Made by a program: the position numbers and the translations under genes
Assembly (NCBI GenBank): GCA_001627925.1
Contig: LUQC01000051.1
Location: 1-32,761 of the forward strand
Origin: Rhodobacteraceae bacterium REDSEA-S34_B6
Lineage (GTDB): Bacteria > Pseudomonadota > Alphaproteobacteria > Rhodobacterales > Rhodobacteraceae
Direction of reading: 5' to 3'
DNA: 32,761 nucleotides
Notes under the pieces: model-generated
Told to the model about the DNA's origin: nothing
The model's input: the letters and a program-made list of their open reading frames with translations, nothing else
The model's database searches: none
Part shown: positions 25,004-32,761 of the stretch, in pieces
Position numbering within the stretch: position 1 is the first letter of the stretch
Layout: every line of letters begins with the position of its first letter

Positions 25004-25492
25004 ATGACGACTAAACCTTCTGTTGGCATTATTATGGGAAGCCAGTCAGATTGGCCAACTTTAAAATATTCCGCCAATATCCTTGGTGAGTTCGATGTTA
25101 CGTATGAAACAAAAATAGTGTCCGCTCATCGTACGCCAGATAGGCTATGGGAATACGGTAAATCTGCCGTAAACCGTGGTCTAAAAGTAATTATTGCTGG
25201 GGCTGGAGGAGCCGCTCATTTGCCGGGCATGATGGCATCGAAAACACGGATCCCAATAATAGGCGTTCCGATTCAAACACAAGCCTTATCTGGCGTAGAC
25301 AGCTTATATTCAATTGTCCAAATGCCACGCGGCTTTCCTGTGGCAACAATGGCAATAGGATCAACTGGGGCATCTAACGCAGCACTCTTGGCATTAGAAA
25401 TATTAGCCCTCAACGATGAGAGCTTAGCAAAAAATTTAGAGATTTGGAGAACTCAGTTATCTTCTTCAATACCAGATGAACCACAGAATTGA
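25004..25492 (+). CDS. purE: N5-carboxyaminoimidazole ribonucleotide mutase
   Basis: A 162-residue class I PurE. The substrate loop [13 protein letters not shown], the signature [15 protein letters not shown] with the catalytic histidine region, and [11 protein letters not shown] are all intact. It converts N5-CAIR to CAIR in purine synthesis, acting with PurK encoded immediately downstream. The purK start lies inside the purE end (17-base overlap), indicating translational coupling. The start ATG follows a weak GGATG-type ribosome site. Confidence 0.96.
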   Translation: MTTKPSVGIIMGSQSDWPTLKYSANILGEFDVTYETKIVSAHRTPDRLWEYGKSAVNRGLKVIIAGAGGAAHLPGMMASKTRIPIIGVPIQTQALSGVDSLYSIVQMPRGFPVATMAIGSTGASNAALLALEILALNDESLAKNLEIWRTQLSSSIPDEPQN

Positions 25493-26558
25493 CGAAATGC
25501 TTGAACCTGGATCTAAAATTGGGATTTTAGGAGGTGGTCAGTTAGGTAGAATGCTAGCCGTAGCGGCCACAAGGTTAGGTTTTAAATCCCATATATTTGA
25601 ACCTGCAAAAAACTCGCCAGCTTCACAAGTTTCTTTTCAAGTATCGACAGCCTCATATGAGGATGAGAAGGCCTTAATAGAGTTTGCCAAAGACGTTGAT
25701 GTTATCACTTACGAATTCGAAAATATTCCCACAAGCGCACTTGATATCTTGGAAAAAATTGTGCCAATCCGACCCGGACGAGACGCACTTCGAATTTCTC
25801 AAGACAGAATTATAGAGAAAGATTTCCTATCTGATTTAGGATTGAAAACAGCTCCTTATCAACTTGTAGAGGACTTAAGTTCTTTACAGACAGCATCGAA
25901 AAACATCGGCCTCCCAGCAATACTTAAGACCACTCGGCTTGGTTATGATGGAAAAGGTCAGGTAAGACTATCCGAGAATAGTAATCTTGAGGAAGAGTAT
26001 AGAAAGTTAGAAAATCATTCATTAGTGTACGAAGGCTTTGTTGATTTTGAGTTTGAAGTTTCGGTTATAGCCGCCCGTAATTTGTCAGGACAAGTCGCTT
26101 GTTATGATCCGGGACAAAACATACATGTAAATGGTATACTGCATACGACAACTGTGCCTTCACAATTAAACAGCAAGCAAACGATTGATGCGGTACTTAT
26201 AGCCAGTAAGATACTTGAAAGCCTCAATTACATAGGGGTGCTAGGAGTAGAACTATTTCATACAAAAGCTGGATTAATTGTTAACGAAATTGCACCCAGA
26301 GTTCACAATTCAGGTCATTGGACGCAAAACGGTTGCTCAATTGATCAATTTGAGCAGCATATTAGAGCCATTACAGGCTGGCCACTTGGAGATGGCAAAA
26401 GGCACACTAACGTCGTTATGGAAAACCTTATTGGTGATGAAATCAAACGTGCGGCCACGTTAGCACTGGATGGAAATATTTCCCTTCACCTATACGGTAA
26501 AAATGACATAAAACCGGGCCGCAAAATGGGCCATTTTAATTTAGTTAGAGAAAAATAA
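25476..26558 (+). CDS. purK: N5-carboxyaminoimidazole ribonucleotide synthase
   Basis: A 360-residue ATP-grasp enzyme. The N-terminal [20 protein letters not shown], the ATP-grasp segment [13 protein letters not shown], and the metal-site region [24 protein letters not shown] are characteristic. It makes N5-CAIR from AIR, bicarbonate and ATP, feeding PurE. The start overlaps purE; a few residues before GSKIGILGG ([11 protein letters not shown]) could be shortened if the internal ATG is used. A hairpin terminator lies right after the stop. Confidence 0.95.
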   Translation: MNHRIDEMLEPGSKIGILGGGQLGRMLAVAATRLGFKSHIFEPAKNSPASQVSFQVSTASYEDEKALIEFAKDVDVITYEFENIPTSALDILEKIVPIRPGRDALRISQDRIIEKDFLSDLGLKTAPYQLVEDLSSLQTASKNIGLPAILKTTRLGYDGKGQVRLSENSNLEEEYRKLENHSLVYEGFVDFEFEVSVIAARNLSGQVACYDPGQNIHVNGILHTTTVPSQLNSKQTIDAVLIASKILESLNYIGVLGVELFHTKAGLIVNEIAPRVHNSGHWTQNGCSIDQFEQHIRAITGWPLGDGKRHTNVVMENLIGDEIKRAATLALDGNISLHLYGKNDIKPGRKMGHFNLVREK

Positions 26559-26588
26559 AAAAGCCCACGCTGCTTAAGCGTGAGCTTT
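26551..26588 (-). terminator. Intrinsic terminator between convergent purK and groEL
   Basis: The arms are GCCCACGC (26563-26570) and GCGTGAGC (26578-26585) with a 7-base loop. On the minus strand all eight positions pair (one as a G-U), and the stem is followed by TTTTTTATTTTT, a strong terminator for groESL. On the plus strand one pair becomes a C-A mismatch and the following T run is short, so it would end purK transcripts less well. Confidence 0.8.
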
Positions 26589-26617
26589 ATGTTTGCTTAG
26601 CTTGGCAGAGCTGGGGG

Positions 26618-28294
<1,677 letters not shown>

Positions 28295-28321
28295 CTATCT
28301 AAAATTTCTGAGTAACGCGAC

Positions 28322-28609
28322 TTAGGACAAAATGCCCAAAACATCGCTTTCTTTCATGATCAACAACTCTTCGCCATCGATCGTAACTTCTGTACCTGAC
28401 CATTTGCCAAAGAGTATTTTGTCACCCTCTTTAACGGCCATAGCAATCAGCTCTCCGTTATCTTTGCGGGCGCCTTCGCCAGCAGCGACAACAAGACCTT
28501 CAGCGGGTTTCTCTTTTGCACTATCAGGGATGATCAACCCACCAGCAGTTTTCTCATCACTTTCCACGCGACGCACTAGGACGCGATCGTGAAGCGGTTT
28601 TAATGCCAT
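28322..28609 (-). CDS. groS: Co-chaperonin GroES (10 kDa)
   Basis: A 95-residue co-chaperonin starting [20 protein letters not shown], with the mobile-loop region [20 protein letters not shown] and the end [13 protein letters not shown]. It caps the GroEL ring. ATG 28609 is chosen because AAGGAG precedes it by 8 bases; the frame could formally start at TTG 28615 but that is unnecessary. It is the first gene of the groESL operon, downstream of a sigma-70 promoter and CIRCE element. Confidence 0.97.
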   Translation of the reverse strand: MALKPLHDRVLVRRVESDEKTAGGLIIPDSAKEKPAEGLVVAAGEGARKDNGELIAMAVKEGDKILFGKWSGTEVTIDGEELLIMKESDVLGILS

Positions 28610-28654
28610 TTTCAAGGCTCCTTTAATAAGTTTCGGTCCTGCTCATTAGAGCAT

Positions 28655-28681
28655 TTAGCACTCACCATTGAAGAGTGCTAA
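28655..28681. promoter_or_regulatory. CIRCE operator (HrcA binding site)
   Basis: TTAGCACTC (28655-28663), 9 bases, GAGTGCTAA (28673-28681): an exact match to the CIRCE consensus inverted repeat. HrcA bound here represses groESL until heat shock. It lies about 46 bases above the groS start and just downstream of the -10 box, covering the expected transcription start. Confidence 0.97.
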
Positions 28682-28688
28682 CGATGGT

Positions 28689-28717
28689 CAGATAGGTATG
28701 CCGGCAGTAAGAGTCAA
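28689..28717 (-). promoter_or_regulatory. Sigma-70-type promoter of groESL
   Basis: On the minus strand, TTGACT (28717-28712), a 17-base spacer, and TATCTG (28694-28689). The spacing is ideal, the -35 differs from consensus by one base, and the -10 keeps the first three bases. The CIRCE repeat begins 7 bases downstream, the usual layout for HrcA repression. No RpoH-type box is evident here. Confidence 0.7.
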
Positions 28718-28824
28718 GAGAAACAACAAAAAAATCTGCGCCAGAAAATTCCAGTGCGAATAAACTCGGAAACTTTGGTCTATCCAGCATATAGTTTATC
28801 CTGCGCAAATTGCTTAATTAGAGA

Positions 28825-30852
28825 TCAATTTAAACCTCTAGCCTTAATCATGGCTGATGGATCAGGTAACCGGCCTCTAAACTTCTTGTATAAAATTGCT
28901 GGCTCCTCAGACCCACCTGCTGCCAGGATATTTTTCTCTAAGGACTTTGCAACTACGGGATCAAAAGGGTCTTTTGCTTCCTCAAACGCAGCGAAGGCAT
29001 CGGCATCCATCACCTCCGACCACATGTAACTGTAATAGCCACTAGCATAGCCGCTGCCGGAAAAAACATGCGCAAAATGTGGTACGGAGTGTCGCATGCC
29101 AATCGAACTGGGAATATTAAGCTGACGCAAAATTTGATCTTGCCGTTCCAATATATCGACCGGTGTTTCCTCTAGATGTAAGTATAGATCTACAAAAGCT
29201 GATGCAAGGTACTCTATTGTCTGAAATCCCATATCGAAAGTAGATGCTTCGAGAATAGAGGAAAGCATTTCTTCCGGTAAAGTTTCTCCAGTTTCACAAT
29301 GTCTTGCAAATTCTGTCAGGACTTCCGGGACTTCAAGCCAATGTTCAAATAATTGACTGGGCAATTCAACAAAGTCACGCGCTACTGATGTACCAGAAAT
29401 GATATCATAAGTTACATCGGATAAAATTTGGTGAAGCGCATGACCAAATTCGTGAAATAAAGTTCGCGCATCCTCAAATGACAGAATAGCATTGTCTAAT
29501 CTTGAAAAGTTACAGACATTAATAACAATTGGGATTTGCTCATTAGGAAACTTTGCCTGTGACCTCATCGCACTACACCAAGCACCCGATCTTTTTGATG
29601 GGCGAGAGAAATAATCTCCAATAAAGACGGCTATACTTTTCCCTTTTCTCGAAACTGTCCAAGCACGACAATCTTCATGATAAAGAGGTATATCTAATGG
29701 TGAAAACTCTAAACCAAATAACTTGGCAGCACATTTAAATGTTGCATTAATTAAGTTGTCTAATTGAAAAAAAGGTTTCACGCTTTCTTCATCTAAATCA
29801 TATTCTTTAAGACGCCTTCGCTCGGCATAAAACCTCCAGTCCCAACCTTTTAAAGTATCATTGACCTCGTCATCACGCATCATTGAAGTCAAATGCGCTT
29901 CATCCCTAATTGCTACTTCTCGTGCAGGGCCCCAGACTTTTTTCAGTAACTTTTCTACATTTTCTGGCGAGGCTGCCATCTCAGTATCTAATTTGTAATG
30001 TGAATAGGACTCAAATCCTAAAAGCTTTGCCATTTCTGCCCGTAATTTAAGGGTCTGATGAGCAAGTTTTACATTGTCTCGAGTACCACCATTGGCACCA
30101 CGTTTTATCCAAGCAATATACGCAATCTTCCTAAGTTCACGATCAGGACAAAATTGCAAGAAAGGGGTAATTAATGAACGCGAAAGTGTTAAAACAGGGT
30201 CATTAACACCACGTTCTTGACCAGCCTGTTTTAAAGCCTCAACTAGAAATGAAGGAAGCAACTCTAGCGTTTCTTGCTTTAATTGCATGAACCAGTCACG
30301 CTCATCGCTCAACAAATTCTGAGAAAACTTAGTACCGATTACGGCTAACTGTTTACTTATGTCTTGAAACCTTGTCTTATTTTGTCCTTTCAGTGCGGCG
30401 CCTGAACGGACAAAGTTTCTATGAATAAGCTTTAAAACCCTATCTTGCTCTTGATCTAAGCCATTCAAGTGCTTTGTCTCTGCAACTCGATCAATCCTGT
30501 CAAAAAGCTCCGTATTCGAATAGATATTTGTATTGTGATCGCTCAGCTTAGATGAAAAAACTAAAAGTAGCTCATCCCGTTTTTTATTGGTATGAGCTCC
30601 TGCTATAGTATAAAAAGTAGATACAATCCGATCCAGCAATTGACCTGTTGAAAGAAGGGCTTCAATAGTATTCTCGAAAGTCGGTTCATTTCTATTTTTT
30701 ATTATTTCCTCAACCTCAAGTAATGCCTCAGAGCAAGCTATCTCCAAGGCCGGCTGGAAATGTTCATCATAAATAACATTAAAGGGCGCAATTTCATGTT
30801 GGGTTTCCCATTTTCCTAATAACGGGTTTTGTGATTGATCAGACAGTGCCAT
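28825..30852 (-). CDS. M3 family oligopeptidase (oligopeptidase A / Dcp type)
   Basis: A 675-residue cytosolic zinc metallopeptidase. The zinc motif HEFGHALH is at residues 467-474 and the third-ligand helix DFVELPSQLFEHW follows (Glu about 496). The N-terminus NPLLGKWETQHEIAPFNVI and the C-terminal GYASGYYSYMWSEVMDADAF are typical of the OpdA/Dcp branch, which degrades short peptides. ATG 30852 is used because the family begins just before NPLL; the frame is open 23 codons further up inside the moeB-like gene. The start overlaps that gene by 14 bases, so it is coupled to the coaBC-dut-moeB cluster. Confidence 0.93.
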   Translation of the reverse strand: MALSDQSQNPLLGKWETQHEIAPFNVIYDEHFQPALEIACSEALLEVEEIIKNRNEPTFENTIEALLSTGQLLDRIVSTFYTIAGAHTNKKRDELLLVFSSKLSDHNTNIYSNTELFDRIDRVAETKHLNGLDQEQDRVLKLIHRNFVRSGAALKGQNKTRFQDISKQLAVIGTKFSQNLLSDERDWFMQLKQETLELLPSFLVEALKQAGQERGVNDPVLTLSRSLITPFLQFCPDRELRKIAYIAWIKRGANGGTRDNVKLAHQTLKLRAEMAKLLGFESYSHYKLDTEMAASPENVEKLLKKVWGPAREVAIRDEAHLTSMMRDDEVNDTLKGWDWRFYAERRRLKEYDLDEESVKPFFQLDNLINATFKCAAKLFGLEFSPLDIPLYHEDCRAWTVSRKGKSIAVFIGDYFSRPSKRSGAWCSAMRSQAKFPNEQIPIVINVCNFSRLDNAILSFEDARTLFHEFGHALHQILSDVTYDIISGTSVARDFVELPSQLFEHWLEVPEVLTEFARHCETGETLPEEMLSSILEASTFDMGFQTIEYLASAFVDLYLHLEETPVDILERQDQILRQLNIPSSIGMRHSVPHFAHVFSGSGYASGYYSYMWSEVMDADAFAAFEEAKDPFDPVVAKSLEKNILAAGGSEEPAILYKKFRGRLPDPSAMIKARGLN

Positions 30853-31894
30853 TTGCACAAATCCTGCAGTTAGTAGCTTTATTAACTTTAATTGATCTTG
30901 TTTCGGCTTGCATCGCATCATAAATCAACATGACACCATTCAATCCATTACCAACATCCAGAATATGTTTAATTGCCTCTGCAGCCATTAAAGTTCCAAT
31001 CACGCCAGGTAATGCTGAGAAAACGCCCGCTTCTGCACACGTGGGTGCTAATCCAGCCGCTGGTTTTTCAGGGAAAATACACTGATAACATGGAGAATTG
31101 AGAGAATGGTCGAAGACCATTACTTGTCCTTCCCACTGACTAAGGGCGCCAGAAACAACTACCTTGGAGAGAGATTTTGCCACCTCATTTACCAAATATC
31201 TGGTCTCAAAATTATCACTACCTTCAATGATTATATCGTACTCTGAAAGAAGTTCACTCGCTATATCGCGGCTTAACCGTCTGTTATACGGCTTAACTTT
31301 AATATAGGGATTCTGATCTTCAATAGCTTTTTGTGCAGAAAAAACTTTGGGAAGGCCTATAGAGTGATCATTGTGGATCACTTGGCGCTGAAGGTTTGAT
31401 TGATCCACCACATCATCATCAATAATTCCAATTGTACCAATGCCTGCAGCAGAAAGGTACTGCAGTACCGGGGAGCCTAAGCCGCCAGCACCAACAACCA
31501 GTACCGAGGCCGATTTGAGCTTTTTTTGGCCTAAGCCACCAATTTCACGCATTATCATATGCCGTGAGTATCGGTCCAATTCTACGTCGGAAAAACTTAT
31601 TTCGGAAGAGTGTTGAGACTTAATTTCTTGGGTATTTTTTATGGATAATGATCTTATGCGTTTTAGTATTTCTCGGTAGAAATAAACTACTAAAAAAATA
31701 CTTATAAGGAGAGCCCACGGTTCCAAACTACCACCTAATGCAACTCGTAGGTTGTTTTCAGGCGGGAGAGTTAAATGTACACATGAAATAAAAACTGATA
31801 GTCCGATTGCAACAGCGGGCACAATTGATTTGGACAAATGTAGTTTGCGGGCAAAAATCCAAAATACAACAAATCCTATAATAATAGAGAGCAT
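30839..31894 (-). CDS. moeB: MoeB/ThiF family E1-like adenylyltransferase with N-terminal membrane segments
   Basis: A 351-residue protein. The C-terminal about 250 residues are a canonical E1-like domain: RYSRHMIMREIGGLGQKKL, the nucleotide motif VLVVGAGGLGSPVLQYL, DDDVVDQSNLQRQVIH, zinc cysteine pairs CYQC and CRIC, and the candidate active-site cysteine in APTCAEAGVF. Such enzymes adenylate the C-terminal glycine of sulfur carriers MoaD or ThiS for molybdopterin or thiamine synthesis. The N-terminal about 85 residues are unusual: hydrophobic stretches IIIGFVVFWIFA, IVPAVAIGLSVFISCVHL and WALLISIFLVVYFY suggest three membrane helices. MoaD or ThiS genes are absent. The start overlaps the dut stop (TAATG). 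Confidence 0.88.
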   Translation of the reverse strand: MLSIIIGFVVFWIFARKLHLSKSIVPAVAIGLSVFISCVHLTLPPENNLRVALGGSLEPWALLISIFLVVYFYREILKRIRSLSIKNTQEIKSQHSSEISFSDVELDRYSRHMIMREIGGLGQKKLKSASVLVVGAGGLGSPVLQYLSAAGIGTIGIIDDDVVDQSNLQRQVIHNDHSIGLPKVFSAQKAIEDQNPYIKVKPYNRRLSRDIASELLSEYDIIIEGSDNFETRYLVNEVAKSLSKVVVSGALSQWEGQVMVFDHSLNSPCYQCIFPEKPAAGLAPTCAEAGVFSALPGVIGTLMAAEAIKHILDVGNGLNGVMLIYDAMQAETRSIKVNKATNCRICANGTV

Positions 31895-32364
31895 TAATCT
31901 ATTCCCGTAGATCCAAAGCCAGTTGCACCACGCTCTGTCTTAGCTAGATCTTTAGAAAGTAAAAATTCCATTTGTACGACCTCTGCAACAACCATTTGAG
32001 CAATACGGTCGCCATGGGAAATTTTGAATTCCTTGTCCCCGAAATTAATTAGTATCACCGCAACTTCTCCACGGTAATCAGAATCAATGGTACCAGGACT
32101 GTTAAGAACAGTTACACCATTTTTGATTGCGAGACCTGATCTTGGTCTAATTTGCACCTCATGCCCTTCAGGTATCTCCATCATTAGGCCAGTGGGAATT
32201 AAAGACCTACACCCAGGCAGTAATATTTTACCAAAATTTCTTATGCTTTCAGGAAAGTTAGCTCGAAGATCTGCACCAGATGAACCAGTGGTTGCATATT
32301 TCGGTATTGGTATATTTTCATCTGCACCAGATGTATGCCTTATTTTGAGGGTTAGAGACATCAA
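31894..32364 (-). CDS. dut: Deoxyuridine triphosphatase
   Basis: A 156-residue dUTPase that hydrolyses dUTP to dUMP and pyrophosphate, keeping uracil out of DNA and feeding dTMP synthesis. The five trimeric dUTPase motifs are visible: GSSGADLRA, RPRSGLAIKNG, NSPGTIDSDYRGEV, HGDRIAQMV and the C-terminal RGATGFGSTG. The start ATG overlaps the coaBC stop as ATGA; a second ATG follows at once, so the first residue is uncertain by one position. It sits in the overlapping coaBC-dut-moeB cluster. Confidence 0.96.
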   Translation of the reverse strand: MMSLTLKIRHTSGADENIPIPKYATTGSSGADLRANFPESIRNFGKILLPGCRSLIPTGLMMEIPEGHEVQIRPRSGLAIKNGVTVLNSPGTIDSDYRGEVAVILINFGDKEFKISHGDRIAQMVVAEVVQMEFLLSKDLAKTERGATGFGSTGID

Positions 32365-32761
32365 AGCTCCAAAGCGTCACATATTTTTGTCGCTAGTTTT
32401 CTGGCAACCGATTTTTTTGACATCAAAGGCCAATCTTCTTTTTTCTCTTTGGTAAAGATAGTAATTTTATTTTCATCACCACCCATAACTCCTGTTCTAT
32501 CGGATACATCGTTCGCAATGATCCAATCACAACCTTTTTTCTTAAATTTTGTCTCAGCATTTTTATGTAAGTCTGAGGTTTCAGCTGCAAAACCGATCAC
32601 TAATTGGGGCCTATTTTCCTTCAAATTACTAACATGGCGTAAAATATCTGGATTTTCCTTGAATTTTAATACGGGCGAGCGATCATTATCTTTTTTGATT
32701 TTTTGCTCTGCCACCTCATCGAAATACCAATCACCAACCGCAGCAACAAAAACTGCAACGT
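32361..32761 (-). CDS. coaBC: Bifunctional phosphopantothenoylcysteine decarboxylase/synthetase CoaBC (partial, N-terminus off the right edge)
   Basis: Only the last about 133 residues are in the window; the frame is open to the right edge, reading VAVFVAAVGDWYFDEVAEQK at the border. The CoaB synthetase segment AAVxDW, KIKK, the Asn-Pro-Asp-Ile substrate region KENPDILRHV, GFAAET and the late ANDVSDRTGVMGGDEN are characteristic. The full enzyme joins cysteine to 4'-phosphopantothenate and decarboxylates the product in CoA synthesis. It is the upstream gene of the overlapping coaBC-dut-moeB-M3 peptidase cluster. An internal GTG at 32714 is not the real start. Confidence 0.93.
   Translation of the reverse strand, partial: VAVFVAAVGDWYFDEVAEQKIKKDNDRSPVLKFKENPDILRHVSNLKENRPQLVIGFAAETSDLHKNAETKFKKKGCDWIIANDVSDRTGVMGGDENKITIFTKEKKEDWPLMSKKSVARKLATKICDALEL

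Overview
This 32.8 kb window looks like ordinary chromosome from an AT-rich alphaproteobacterium. The gene families and several adjacencies resemble low-GC marine Rhodobacterales: inositol monophosphatase beside rhomboid, argD-argF, MidA-PgeF, AsnC-trxB, DUF1150-Hsp20, and coaBC-dut-moeB-M3 peptidase. That placement is inference from gene content and neighbourhood; there is no rRNA here. I saw no tRNA, rRNA, CRISPR array, insertion sequence, phage gene or toxin-antitoxin pair.

Layout. 1-1169 (-): a branched-chain amino acid-type ABC transporter binding protein running off the left edge. 1170-1591: a gene-free stretch holding a GC-rich island inside a 10-bp inverted repeat. 1592-6313: rhomboid protease (+), then on the minus strand inositol monophosphatase, a DUF2177 membrane protein, low-molecular-weight phosphotyrosine phosphatase, a PCuAC-type copper chaperone with a His-rich tail, ribosomal protein L28 and MeaB GTPase. 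6421-9456 (+): a DUF3108 envelope protein and an HrpB helicase broken into two ORFs. 9461-10865 (-): truA and a GNAT acetyltransferase. 11128-13242 (+): argD-argF. 13267-14892 (-): a SulP anion transporter. 15127-16247 (+): apt-tdk nucleotide salvage.

16244-18874 (-): a 2-hydroxyacid dehydrogenase, a CsaA-like tRNA-binding protein and proC, tightly overlapped, then a YbjN-domain protein. 19102-21389: ubiK (-) divergent from midA-pgeF (+). 21404-23020: an AsnC-type regulator divergent from trxB. 23030-24582 (-): PhzF-like protein, DUF1150 protein and Hsp20, the last with a heat-shock-type promoter. 24731-26558 (+): a YdcH-like protein and purE-purK. 26618-28609 (-): groES-groEL behind a sigma-70 promoter and a perfect CIRCE operator. 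28825-32761 (-): coaBC (cut by the right edge), dut, a membrane-anchored MoeB/ThiF-type E1 enzyme and an M3 oligopeptidase, overlapping and probably one operon.

Most genes are housekeeping. I do not see a convincing new multi-gene system. The most unusual items are the HrpB break (an in-frame TGA at the point where about 40 residues are missing), the GC-rich island upstream of the transporter gene, a pair of perfect hairpins between ubiK and the YbjN gene, the hsp20 leader, the His-rich copper chaperone, and the transmembrane extension on the MoeB-like enzyme.
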